A stretch of DNA of 64,000 bases from Chondrosia reniformis (Eukaryota > Porifera > Demospongiae > Chondrillida > Chondrillidae). The stretch spans positions 7,148,401 to 7,212,400 of the forward strand of contig OX359198.1 in NCBI GenBank assembly GCA_947172415.1, read 5' to 3'. The translations under genes and the position numbers were made by a program. Under the pieces are notes generated by a model that was not told where the DNA came from, ran no database searches, and saw only the letters and a list, made by a program, of their open reading frames with translations. Positions within the stretch are counted from its first letter, which is position 1, and each line of letters begins with the position of its first letter. Below, piece after piece: positions 24,501 through 35,139 of this stretch.

Positions 24501-27500
24501 TGAGTATTAGTGAATGACTTGAGCCACTAGATAACATTTGACTGTTCTACCAAACTGGCAAAATGTGTAAAAGTGTAAATGAATGAAGAGCTACATGAGA
24601 CTGGTAGTGATAATTCACCAACCATTCTGGAGTAGAGATATCTTCATCAATCATATGCTCAGTACTGTTTGCTTTGCTGTAGGACATTCCTTTAAAGGAA
24701 GAGGTATCGTGTTGCAATGTGGATCTTAGCGGTATTCAAAGAGTTGTACGGCTGAGCAAAGCTAGTTGCTCACAACATTTGCCTGTTACACTCAGTGAAA
24801 GAATAGAGGAGCTCTTCAGAGAGAAACAGGTCCTCTTTTATATACGTAGTTGTCTTAATCAAGAGACTAGATTGTATATACGTATAGGTGTACGTATATA
24901 TGACATTGTGTTGTATAAGATGTGCACATGAGTACGTATATAGTCTAAACTTCCTACACCCTATCACCTACGTATGTAATAGTTTATTTGATTGGAAGAG
25001 AATAAACCTAGAGAACTTCAATTGAAGATAGAGATCCTTTTTCTTGCTCATATAAATACACTGCCAATGTAGTGCTTGCCAGTGTATGCGTTCATTCTAG
25101 TGCTTGTCCAACAGGTAAATCCTCTCTGGTCCCCGGACTCTGAGGACGAGAGTAGAGCAAAAAGGATTAAGAGTCAACCATTTGAAGAGTACAAGTCTCC
25201 CTTGGTCTGTATGAAGAGCTACCGACAAAGTCCAATGTACAATCAGCTTCATCCTGGTATGAGCCAGTCTCCAGCCTTGGACAGTCACATTGACCCCAAG
25301 AGGATTATCTGCAGGTTTGCAGTCAGTGGTGAATGTAGAGACACAAAATGTGAAAGGTAATCAGCTGTATCTTGTTTCTCTATCAGAGACCTACCTACTG
25401 CCACTCCCATCACATGGGTATGCCCCTCCCACTGCCCCTCCCACCACATGGGTATGCCCCTCCCACTGCCACTCCCACCACATGGGTATGCCCCTCCCAC
25501 TGCCACTCCCACCACATGGGTATGCCCCTCCCACTAACACTCCCACCACATGGGTATGCCCCTCCCACTGACACTCCCACTAAATTTGTGGAAAACCTAC
25601 ACATTATATTTGTGTTCATCTGTTACAGACAGCACTGGAAAGATATCTTTGCTGAAGGAGCCTCCAAAGATATCGAGGGAGATGCATCCACTGACTCTGA
25701 AGTGGAACAAGTGAATCAGCAATATGGCTCCAATGTACTGAAAATGATGCTCGGCAGATTAACCACTGCTAAGGACAGCGTCAGTGAGAAGTGAGCAAGG
25801 CAATACATACAGCACAAGTGTGCTGCACAGACACCTAGGGAATTTAAGGGACTTTCCCTCAGTCTACTCGTTGTCACCTGGTCTTATATGTACAGTGTAT
25901 GTGCTTCCTACATAAAGTATAACAAGAGTTTATAAATCTTTGTGTCATTGTAACACATGCATCGTTGGCCTGTTCCTTGTTGTACTCAGTCCCCATGAGA
26001 AGAGATATTTTGCTCCAACTACAATTATGAAGATTGCTGATCTTGAGAACTATTTGGAAAGGAATCCTTCAGATGTGACAACATGGCTAATGCTGACTGA
26101 TGCTATTCAACAGTCTTTTTCAAAGAGTGATAAGACTATACGCACAAGTGCAGCAATTAAAGGTATGCTATACCTACCTTGAATATTACCACTATATTGT
26201 TTATTTAGTAGTAAAGCAGTTCTTAGCTTAGTTGTGTACAGTCTAGTACAGCTCAGGTACAGGACTGCTGCTTGGTTGGGGGGTTCCCCTATGTGTCCCC
26301 ACAACCTGCATTGTTTATGCTTGTGTGATGATGTCACCTGTAGTCTTGGAGAAGGGCCTGGAAAGGAATCAATCATCACAGAGGCTGATTTGCAAGAAGT
26401 TGGAGCTAGTGAACACTTTGGGTCATTCTTCTACAGCAATGGAGAAGATTGTGATGGAAGCAATTAAGAACAGTGACAAAGAGGCATCCTCTGCATCATA
26501 CATCTTACAAGTAGGGATTTATTCTAACTGTGCCAAGCTTATCTTTGAGATGGTTCATCTTTGGAATCGGATGTTCTGACCCTGGGGTATTCTTCAGCAA
26601 TTGAAGAATATTCCCAATGTTGAAACAGCCCATTCTCAAGAACAAACTGTGTCTCTAGAAGTTCATACTGTAAGACTAAAGTTGAACCATCTCAAGGATC
26701 TTACCAGTACTTCACCTCTATAGAGTAGTGTTTTCATGTGTACAGTGTGTGTCTGTAGCAGGTACATTTACATGTATAACTGTGTTTAATATATTGCCAT
26801 TACCACACATAAAAATACAATGTCATATGTACGTACATGTAGACATACGTAATACGTATACGTAAATACATACGGACATAGACATAATACATGTATATAT
26901 AAGTACATAGGGAGGTATGCTGTTTATTAAGACAATGTTTCTTCTTATAGTATGTGTGGACTGCTAAGAAGTTTGCTTCAGATAGAGCTGATTCATTGTT
27001 TAGTTTTATACCAGATGTTATCAAGTGCAAGGTTAGTTGGCATAAATGAGAGGGAGAGGGGATAAAGAAGTTATATCTATGCAGCTAGACTAAAAAGATT
27101 AAGAGAACTTACAGAAAAAGTGAATAAATTTGCTGTTTTTATAGGATCCAAATGTGGCTTCTGCTGACATTCTTGAGCTGATCTTAGTAGCTATTCAAAT
27201 TGAACTTCAACTTGGAAAGATGGAAGAAGTATCAAAACGATATGCAGTAAGAGTCACTTTGCCTTCCATTGTGAAATTGTAAGCTGTCTCCTTGCAATGT
27301 CTCCCAGACCAGCATTCAGTAATTTGCCATGTATTTATCAAAATTTTACCTTTTAACATAACTCTACAACTACGTAGTTGTATTTGTACATACGTACATA
27401 CCTACTTATCCTACTACATATACGTACGTACGAAATAGTGTAACTGCTTCACAGTGTATTCTCTGCTGGCTTCCTGTAGTCTCTCTTGTGTGACTGTCAG

Positions 27501-30500
27501 GACTATTTGACCTTACAACACCAGGTTGTCCTGTGGCTCAGTTTTACAAGTCTGCAGCTCTTTGGCATGCTACCTTCCTCCCACTTCAGTCACGAGGGAG
27601 GCGTGACTGATACCGCACCACTGCGACTTATAAACAAGGTAAGCTGCAGTCTTTAGGTATCCCCAGAATACTCATATCTCTCATTAGTAGCTTTTCTTCA
27701 CTCCAAAGATGTCTTAGATTTATTTCAAGAGTGAATTAAGTGCAAATATTATTTCCTGTGTATATCTATACGTACGTATGCATCTCTTTATCAAGAAGGA
27801 TACTGACTCGTAAATTAATTGTTTGTAGGAGCCATTTATTATGACTTTCAATGTTTTCAAGAGTTCAGAGTTCAGAGCTCAAAAGTGCTTGGAGTTGCTA
27901 AGCGATGCACTGAGGATGACAGTCAGCAATATGCAGCAGCAATCTCCTCTACAACGACAACTTTCAGTTCTCCCCATTTGGTTCAATATTGCCTCTTTAC
28001 AAGTGGCAAGGAACAATATAAAGGTAAATAGGTTATGGCAGGATACACGTCTCCTCTCTTCCATTTTAAACTCCTTCTCCAAGTATTGTGTAACCTTTGT
28101 TCTATGTGACTTGTGGCATATGTTCAAAATGGCCGCCCATAGGCATCAGTTTTGAGCTTTATATACCTAGTCCTTCTGTTAATGACATAGGACTGCACAA
28201 TGGCACTCAAGATGGTGATGGAGGCCTTACAGGAATGTGGAGGCACAGATGGGTGTTTCCTTGTGTTGCAGTTCTTGACAGGCACCAACCCTTCAGGTTC
28301 AGCTGAGGTACATTCGGACATGATTAACTTTGATAAAGGCAAACACAAAATGTTAAATCACTATACAAGATATAGTTGAAACTTTCTGCTGTCAATTAGA
28401 GTACTGTATGTCTATACATACACGTAGGTATTAGACCAGTTGCTGGATACTGACCCACACCATCCTTTCCTGATTGCCATGGCAACAGCCTGCCAGTTGG
28501 ACATGCAGTGTAAAACTAAAGCATTACATCTTCTTGTTACAAGATTGACAGGTCAAGATGGAGTCACTGTTACAGCAATGAAATTAGCAGTTTTGATTCT
28601 TAGGTATGAATGTCTAAGTGTACATGCCAGAAACATCTGCCCGGCCCAGTGGAGAAGAAGAGAAGAAGAGAAGGAGAGAAATCTTGTATCCTCATCCAAA
28701 GCTCTCACTAGGATTAGTTACCTTAAATGGAATGATTCTGCACTCTATTGCCTTGTTGTGTGTGGTCTAGGAGGAAGCTCGGATTGTCGGTGTCAAGTTC
28801 AATACTAAGAAAGAACGTCATCGTCAGAGAAACAGTTCGCTGGCATTCTGGTTATTTGGGACATCTATGGCTAAACTATTGGTAAGTGAAACGGGTTGCC
28901 TAGGTTACATATGAACTATTATAGACTATTGTTTGACATAGAAGCACCTATCCAATGAGTTGCACTTTTCTAGAAAGTTAAAAATTAGCAACTTCACCTC
29001 TTATAATCCATCATTTATTTCCACAGTATTCTCTGTGAGCTAATTCCGCAAGATGTGCTAAGGACCAAGTGTCCTGGACTGTCTCCTCAATACTACAATC
29101 CGGAAGAGGTCTATGAAACAGCTATCCATTCCCAATCCAATAATTCAGATCTGAAACTGATTTGGAAAGAGTAAGCCTTTTTGCACATATATACATACAC
29201 ATATCACAACCCAGCCTTGATGTGCATACGTAGTAACAACGTATATGTATGTGTGTAATGTAGATATTTACGATTTCTGAAAGATAAGTTGTTCAGAGAG
29301 GAAGATAATCTCTTGGAGAATTTAAAGGTGAATATTTTTAGATTTGTTTGTGCTCAATCATTTTCTAAGTTTTTATTATGTGTTGTTTGGCTGTATAGAC
29401 TTACACTGATTCTGTTGGGAGATGCTTACAGGCAGTATCACATCAAACACAATCCAAAGCACTGAGTAGTGATATTTCGTTACAGGTAGACAATTATGAA
29501 TTTCATTCCAATGTGAGTTCATCACACATAGTTGCAGACTACATCATGTGACCTGCAATATGTATCATGTGACCTGCAATATGTATCATGTGACCTGCAA
29601 TATCCATCATGTGACCTGCAATATCCATCATGTGACCTGCAATATCCATCATGTGACCTGCAATATGTATCATGTGACATGCAATATGTATCATGTGACC
29701 TGCAATATGTATCATGTGACCTGCAATGTACTTTAATTTTTAATGCTTAGATTATTGATTGCTATGCTGACATGCTACCATCATCCGAAAGAGGTCAGGC
29801 ATATAAGTCCTTCCTTCACCTAACTCCAAAGAATGAATATATACTGTTGAAGTGAGCGGTATCATGCATGTCAACCATGAGTACTGCACTTTACAGTGTG
29901 TGATATTTAGATGTTCTTTACACAAAGTACGTACATCTATGTACATATAATGACTATTTTGTGACGGCTTCTTTGTGAATATTAGAGCTGTGAGTGCTTG
30001 TGAAGCTGACGGTGATTTGTTTGGGGCACAAGAACTGTTATCCTCCTACCTTCATGACAATCCATGCAGTGTAACTATTTGGAAGAGGTACATATGAATG
30101 GTTATAATCTAACCACAACTGTTTAAATTTTGATATAATCACACCACAACTGTTTATATTTTGATATAATCACACCACAACTGTTTAAATTATTTATCAT
30201 GCATCCTGCTTTATGACATTATTGTAATGTTCACTTCTGAGATGCTTACTTCCTGGGGAATTTACTTCCTGAGAAATTCACTTCCTGAGGCATTTGCTCA
30301 TGAAATGCTTGTGTCAATTGCTTTTGTTATGAATGAGGTATTATACTTTCTAGGACTATTGAACTTGAAAATAGAGTGAAAAACTTTAAAGAGGTACAGT
30401 TTTTAATATTTCTTGTATTCATTATATCATTTATAGTGTTCCTTTTCTTAGGTCAGGTGGCTTTACAAGAAAGCATTGGAACACTTTCCTTACCATAGCT

Positions 30501-30708
30501 CACTGTGGAAGCAAGTGAGAGCCAAACGTATTATATAGATTTCATTATAGTTTGCTAAAAATGTAGTTTCTGAATTATGACAAGCCATTTTAATTACTTA
30601 TGTACTCTTTTGTAGTATGCAACTTTTGAGGTTCAACAGCAGCACAATGAACAGGCAGAAGAGATAGTGGCTCAAGCCAAGAATTTTAAAATTGACATAG
30701 AACTGTAA
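15530..30708 (+). CDS. ZFC3H1: ZFC3H1-like nuclear zinc-finger/HAT-repeat protein, complete, 30 exons
   Basis: Exons 15530-15755, 16248-16370, 16938-20800, 21120-21297, 21527-21620, 21685-21859, 22211-22345, 22531-23157, 23352-23613, 23702-24468, 24683-24829, 25115-25356, 25629-25790, 25990-26162, 26344-26510, 26951-27031, 27145-27246, 27480-27638, 27829-28023, 28191-28307, 28428-28603, 28771-28881, 29027-29170, 29264-29327, 29399-29485, 29751-29851, 29986-30087, 30354-30393, 30452-30514 and 30616-30708 join in phase to 2,991 residues. Exons 5-7 are coiled-coil. FEEYKSPLVCMKSYR and the C-x7-C-x4-C-x3-H finger CRFAVSGECRDTKCERQH (exons 12-13) are the ZFC3H1 signature. The last ~650 residues are helical HAT/TPR-like (for example FPYHSSLWKQYATFE). 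In vertebrates ZFC3H1 bridges MTR4 and polyA-binding factors for nuclear RNA decay (PAXT); the same role is inferred. The length is ~1,000 above human, mostly from exon 3 and in-frame repeats. The exon 9/10 join is the weakest. Confidence 0.92.
16575..16745 (+). repeat. Dispersed repeat, family 2, copy 2 (ZFC3H1 intron 2)
   Basis: The fullest copy: AAAGACTCCCAGGATC, GAATTCCCAGAAACGGCT, CCCAGTGGAGAAGAAGA and TCATCCAAAGCTCTC. It has an open frame and a possible donor, but exon 2 joins exon 3 in phase without it, and the same sequence recurs in two other introns, so it is annotated as a repeat and not an exon. Confidence 0.7.
17594..17880 (+). repeat. In-frame 21-base repeat, seven-residue unit (exon 3)
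   Basis: About 14 copies encoding QAGQTPS or QASKTPS. The low-complexity, Ser/Thr-Pro-containing tract is likely disordered and has potential proline-directed phosphorylation sites. Copies alternate in an irregular pattern, as expected from replication slippage and unequal exchange. Confidence 0.97.
17960..19290 (+). other. Two diverged copies of an unrecognised helical domain within exon 3
   Basis: Residues ~458-648 and ~688-898 appear to be homologous. Paired landmarks: FYSQEISIRMTVYLMEWLIR with YHAKEIEIRTCFKLLRDVVL; IKGLSEIEKLLKIKGLSNV with IGGLWKKLWNISKEEVR; and MGFVSLRSENGEYAAVQLN with VGYVEFRAANGEIEAKRVLQ. Both copies look alpha-helical. I do not recognise the fold; a TFIIS-N-like helical bundle is one possibility. 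It is not part of the ZFC3H1 architecture I know. Confidence 0.65.
19484..19703 (+). repeat. In-frame 30-base repeat encoding an RS-type tract (exon 3)
   Basis: About seven copies of RGHSPTRSRS (variants RSSN, RSSS, RRHS, KGHS). Arg-Ser dipeptide tracts are typical of splicing and nuclear RNA-processing proteins, which fits a ZFC3H1-like role. Confidence 0.95.
20475..20735 (+). repeat. In-frame 18/21-base repeat encoding VLPDQP/VLPDHQP (exon 3)
   Basis: A run of about 13 units built on CCAGTACTTCCTGACCAA. Unit length shifts between six and seven residues without breaking the frame. It lies near the exon 3 donor at 20800. Confidence 0.95.
20850..21019. repeat. 29-base minisatellite in ZFC3H1 intron 3
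   Basis: About six copies of a unit containing GTCTAAGTACATACATACGT followed by ATATATAAA. It begins 49 bases after the donor of exon 3. Confidence 0.95.
21361..21441. mobile_element. Perfectly centred inverted repeat in ZFC3H1 intron 4 (MITE-like)
   Basis: 21361-21388 and 21414-21441 are 28-base inverted arms with 24 matching positions; the inner 17 bases, CTGAATTGAGGAACAAA and its complement, match exactly. The 25-base loop has no coding capacity. A transcript could fold into a long hairpin. Confidence 0.7.
22738..22985 (+). repeat. In-frame 18-base repeat encoding TTPSHI/TTPSHT (exon 8)
   Basis: About 14 copies of a six-residue unit, flanked by a Lys-rich segment and by KQPLLFKKPSDKN. 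Predicted to be disordered. Confidence 0.97.
23730..24320 (+). repeat. In-frame 33/36-base acidic repeat (exon 10)
   Basis: About 17 units of TEVLAQPSTEDG with 11-residue variants lacking one residue (PSEDG) and others with LLPPSTEEG or PSTKDS. A higher-order block (EDDTEVLSPPSTEEGT onward) recurs within the array. The tract is strongly acidic, unlike the basic RS tract in exon 3. Confidence 0.96.
25400..25585. repeat. 34-base minisatellite in ZFC3H1 intron 12
   Basis: Five copies containing CACATGGGTATGCCCCTCCC, spaced exactly 34 bases apart. It lies in the intron that interrupts the zinc-finger coding sequence. Confidence 0.95.
26522..26702. mobile_element. MITE-like hairpin, family 1, copy 2 (ZFC3H1 intron 15)
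   Basis: The left end TTCTAACTGTGCCAAGC then ATCTTTGAGATGGTTCATCT (26541-26560) matches the element at 12240-12342. The right arm GTTGAACCATCTCAAGGATC (26681-26700) is its inverted partner. The interior is longer than in copy 1 and non-coding. Confidence 0.7.
28625..28722 (+). repeat. Dispersed repeat, family 2, copy 3 (ZFC3H1 intron 21)
   Basis: Contains CAGAAACATCTGCCCGGCCC, AGTGGAGAAGAAGAG and TCATCCAAAGCTCTCACTAG, matching the right two thirds of the copy at 16575-16745. Lacks the left portion. Confidence 0.7.
29544..29732. repeat. 21-base minisatellite in ZFC3H1 intron 25
   Basis: Nine copies of CATGTGACCTGCAATATGTA plus one base, with ATATCCAT variants. Because 21 is a multiple of three, it leaves open frames in several registers; these are not exons, since exons 25 and 26 join in phase across it. 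It ends about 20 bases before the exon 26 acceptor. Confidence 0.95.
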
Positions 30709-31880
30709 ATTTTATCAATGTATGTATCTACGTGTGTTATGCCAGTGGAACTGTGATTTTGATAGCTATTTATTTGAAAGGCTCTCGTTTTGTTACATTT
30801 ATGATGGGTAATTAGTTGAATATATAAATATCATCAGAGGGTTGCATTATGAGAGGTTTATGTATATTGAAAGTTTAACAAATTGTATGACACAGACTGA
30901 TCGATTATGACACATGTACTTTAAGTCTCAAGAATTAATTAGGTTTACAAATATATTTATACTTAGTTGCATTGTCAGTGATATAAAAGAGGTTCAATTC
31001 AGTAATACAACTTCAAGAAATTCAAAATCAAGTACACTTATAAATTAGTTCAATTGCAAGTTTCACTGTCAAAATGCTGTGCAATCCAACACAAATAGAC
31101 AATGTCCAGTGTGTCAAGTTGTTGACTACATGAAGAAACTTCAGTTACTTGAATTGTCGTCAAATTAGATTCAAACTAAATACAGAATATAAGAACCAAA
31201 AGATAGATATTGTACAATGCAGGTTAACAAGTTTTAGCTACAAAATGTATTGCATACATATTTCCATGCAGTTCGCAATGACTAAACTTATAACTTATAT
31301 ATTTACAGCCAGCATGGTATATATATAGCACAAAATGGCTGCAGCCCATGGACAAGCTAACTCAAAATGGCTGCAAGCTTACAGCCTAGTGACACTAGGC
31401 TTGCATGAGCCAATTGGCTGCAAATCAAGATATCTATTTGATCCTATAACACAGGCTCAAAATGACAAAAACACTATACGTATATAAAGTGCTCCAAACT
31501 ATGCCACGGCCATCATAGAAGCCACATATATAGATTTACATTCTAGGAGGCCAAAGTTATATATATATAGCTAAAGTATGACTGAAAAAAATAAGGCCAA
31601 AGTTTTTCTTCTATAATATATTCAGGTTGCTGTATACTTACCACAAATAGAGAGACTATCATTTCTCCACTTAGCAATGTCATGCTGAGTTTTACTTTTA
31701 GTCCATCAGAAAGCTTGTCTTTTTCAGAAAGTAAGAGACCCTTTAATGAACTGCAGTGATATAGCCCAGAGAAAACAGAGAAAACAAATATGAAATTATA
31801 TAATTGTACAAGTAAAGTTTCAAGCACACAAATCTGGATCTGAACTCACTTAATAGTTCATCTTGGCTCTTTAGTTTGTA
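30709..31880. other. 3' flank of ZFC3H1-like gene; no gene seen
   Basis: AT-rich sequence. An open frame of 94 codons on the complementary strand (31827-31543) has phenylalanine- and leucine-rich composition but no recognisable domain or splice support. The motif CAAAATGGCTGCA recurs at 31331-31377 as a small direct repeat. Confidence 0.55.
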
Positions 31881-31889
31881 CTCCTCTTA

Positions 31890-32180
31890 GCATCAACTTT
31901 ACCATGGAAAAGTTGATCCCGGGGCACACCACGCGGAGGTGGGAGTACTTCGTGCCCCCCACTCCACCCAGTGATGCTCCACGTTCCCAGCTAGGAGGGG
32001 AGGAAGATGCGCGGGAACGGCTCGGCGTACCTAGCCGCCCTGTGACCAGTTACTAGATCAAGGTACAAATGCTACGTGTACAATGACCCGACCCTGGCGG
32101 ACCTCAAACCTTCTTCATTGAGAATCATGACACACCGGCGTAGCACCAGAGATCAGTGCGTCACTTTACCTCAAATCAGA
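31890..32180. other. GC-rich island 1, possible structured or spliced noncoding RNA
   Basis: A sharply GC-rich block in an AT-rich region (for example CGGGGCACACCACGCGGAGG and GAGGAAGATGCGCGGGAACG). No frame is open for a credible protein. Small inverted repeats are present (AGCATCAACTTTACCATGG with GAAAAGTTGAT). It does not match rRNA, tRNA, snRNA or SRP RNA patterns that I know. Confidence 0.45.
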
Positions 32181-33039
32181 CCTGCCTTCGTATGAGATAG
32201 GGACCACTAAAAGGAGTATAAAGGATATCATACTAAACAATGATAGAAGCATGTATAGATTGTAAGTCTGAATGTATTAAAAATATACTGGGATATAGCC
32301 AAAGTCAAAATAAGGACAAGATAGGCTATCCAATTCAAAATGACAGGTCTAGGATAGGACAGCTCAAAACAATATAATATATGGACAAAATAGACCATGC
32401 AGAGATAACCATGCAGCTAAACGTGACCAGGGGCTGCCAAGCTCATAGAACCACCAGTACAAGATGACAAGTCAATGTGGATGAAAATAAATGAAGTACA
32501 GTCCAGAACTGAAATGACTCCTCCTCCATGCAAAATGTAAAATCTGTAGAAATTAGGAAAATATAATGCAACTGAATAATATACATATATAAACTAGTCA
32601 AACCTTCAAAAGACGAAGATCTGTAGTGCAAGGCTGTCCGTTCAATTAAATTTCTGCTCTGAAGTGAATTCTCCTTTTAATAATTGATTAGTTTCTTCTG
32701 TTTTCCATTAAATTGATATATTTTCTTTATTATTTTCTTCTGAATTCTCCATTTAACAGTGGCCTTCTGTCTGCCATTTTTGTAATTTTACTCTTGCTAC
32801 TGGCATCATAAGTTGAATTTCAAAGTCTGCCATATTTCTTCCTTATTAAGCAAAATGCCAATTAAGCAAAATGCCAATCTTGCTGAATGTCTTGTCTTAA
32901 GACATTATGCAAAAATGCCAATCTGAATCTAAAGAGCCAATCTTGCTGAATGTCTTGAGCAAACGGCTCCAATGCAAAGAGCCAATCTTGCTGAAAGTCC
33001 TATAAGCTCAAGGTGGGAAGCTAAAAAACAGAACTGTTA

Positions 33040-33240
33040 CAGCATCAGCCATCTCAAAGTGGCGAGTCAAAAACAGAACAGCGACAGCCATCTCAAAGTG
33101 GCAAGTCAAAAAACAGAACGTGGACAGCCATCTCAAAGTGGCAAGTCAAAAAAACAAGTGAAAAACAGATCGTGGACAGCCATCTCAAAGTGGCAAGTCA
33201 GAACATGGACAGCCGTCTCAAAGTGGCAAGTCAAAAAATA
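33040..33240. repeat. Tandem repeat of ~30 bases
   Basis: Imperfect copies of ACAGCCATCTCAAAGTGGCA followed by AGTCAAAAA. The 89-codon open frame over it is repeat-derived (KVASQK-type periodicity) and is not called as a gene. Confidence 0.85.
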
Positions 33241-33440
33241 GTCTGGGACAGTCGTAGTTGCAAATCCACAGTAATAAATGGGTTATCCAGCTCAAATTAA
33301 GTCCAAGTAGAAGAATTTAAATAGGGTCCAAAAGATTGCCATTCCAAATGTTAAGCAGAACCTGTAGAATGTAGAAAAATGGTTTAATTAACTGAATAAT
33401 AAAACCCTGATAATTATCATACCTTATAGAAGATCCAGTT

Positions 33441-34420
33441 TGCTTGGTGTGTTTCTATTCTTATAAGTTAAAATTCTGGTCTGAAGTTAAAAATTGGGTT
33501 CTGAACTGTGATTTTAAAATTCTGAGTTTCCTGAAGTTAAAATTCCAGATGCATGTTTCTTTGCTGAAGTCAAAAAAATCCTTGCTCAAGTTGAAAAGTT
33601 AATTCTTTGAACAGTTAAAAAGTCTTCGCTGAAGTTAATCTTTGCTGAAGTTAAAATAAATCTCTGCTGAAGTTAAAAATTTCTTTGCTGAAGTTAAAAA
33701 AATTCTTTGCTAGTTAATTTTTCTTTTTTGCTGAAGTTAAATTTTTTGCTAAAGTTAAAAAGTTCCGTGTGAAGTGAAAACATTTCTTTGCTGCATGAAG
33801 TTAAAAAAATCTCTGTTGAAGTTATTTTTTTTCTTTGCTGAATTTCCTTTGCTGGTTGAAAATTTCCTTTGCTGAAGTTAAAAAAAAATGTTAAAATTCT
33901 TAGCTGAAGTTAAAATATTTCCTTTGCTTAAGTTAAAAAAAATGTTAAAAATTTTTGCTGAAGTTAAAATATTTCCTTTGCTGAACTTTCTTTGCTGAAG
34001 TTAAAAAATGTTGAATTCTTTGCTGAAGTTAAAAAATCCTTTGCTGAAGTTAAAAAATGTTATAAAAAAATTCTTAGCTGAAGTTAAAATATTTCCTTTG
34101 CTGAAGTTAAAAAAAAATGTTAAAATTCTTAGCTGAAGTTAAAATATTTCCTTTGCTGAAGTTAAAAAAATGTTAAAAAAATCTTTGCTGAAGTTAAAAT
34201 ATTTCCTTTGCTGAACTTTCTTTGCTGAAGTTAAAAAATCCTTTGCTGAAGTTAAAATATTTCCATTGCTGAACTTTCTTTAAATTTGCTGAAGTTAAAA
34301 AAATGCTGAAAAATTCTTTGCTGAAGTTAAAAAAAATGTTAAAAAATTCCTTTGCTGAAGTTAAAAAATGTCTTTGCTGAAGTTTAAAAATTCTTTTCTG
34401 AAGTTAAAGTTATATAACTA
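33441..34420. repeat. Degenerate AT-rich repeat field (CTTTGCTGAAGTTAAAA)
   Basis: About 1 kb made almost wholly of variants of CTTTGCTGAAGTTAAAA, with poly-A and poly-T length changes and irregular spacing. Well over 30 copies are visible. It lies between the two GC-rich islands. Confidence 0.9.
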
Positions 34421-34794
34421 AGTGTGAAAATACATTTATGAGATTAAGTTAATGCCAATTTTGCAGAATGCAACAATTTGAAATTAAAAATGCTAATTTC
34501 CACAAATCAGGAAAAATGCCAAAAAATTGAAAAATGCCAAAATCTTGATCTTGAAAAATACCAAAACTCTTGAAAAAATGCTAATCTTGAAAAAAGCCAT
34601 GCAATCTTAATCTTGAAAACTGCCATAAAAATGCCTTAACTCCACATACTAAAATACACATACAATCGCCCATATGCACAAAAAACTTACCTTCAACATA
34701 TATAAAAGCTAACCACGGCCAATTTCCACCAAAATCCTCAGAAACCAATGCAAACATATGCAAATCTCTGAAGTGTATGCAATGCAATTACCTT

Positions 34795-35135
34795 AAAACG
34801 GGCTGCCTAAAACAGGGACTCCGGTCAGAGCTTCTCTTCGCCGAGTCGGTGGGTACTGGTCCCACGCACTGCCTCCAGACCGTCAGCCTCGAGTCATCGG
34901 GAGAACCGGCCGGCCCCTCGGGGTTACGGTCGCGATTAATAGGGAGAAGATCCTCGGATCCTAGGCCATTTGTGAGGAAAATCATCCCCCTCAGAACGAA
35001 ACCTCAAGTCCTTTGGCAGTACATGGTCCCATGACCGAACTCCAAGCCATGGTATTCGCATCAAAATTCCCGGTGGCTGGTTAATGAACCGTTTACACCG
35101 GCGCTGGATGGAGCGGGGCCCGAAGGCCAAAGAAT
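34795..35135. other. GC-rich island 2, possible first exon of a noncoding RNA on the complementary strand
   Basis: A second GC-rich block (CTCGAGTCATCGGGAGAACC, GGCCGGCCCCTCGGGGTTAC, CACCGGCGCTGGATGGAGCG) with abrupt edges. On the complementary strand it ends with TTTTAAG then GTAATTG, a plausible splice donor. Two overlapping open frames of 64-65 codons there lack family resemblance. No standard structural RNA was recognised. Confidence 0.45.
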
Positions 35136-35139
35136 GAAA

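Noticed and set aside
32972..33241. 89-codon open frame
   Set aside because: It consists of a ~30-base tandem repeat with no splice signals or family resemblance.
34788..35130. Two overlapping complementary-strand open frames in GC-rich island 2
   Set aside because: They are short, overlapping and without similarity to a known protein. GC-rich DNA yields chance open frames.
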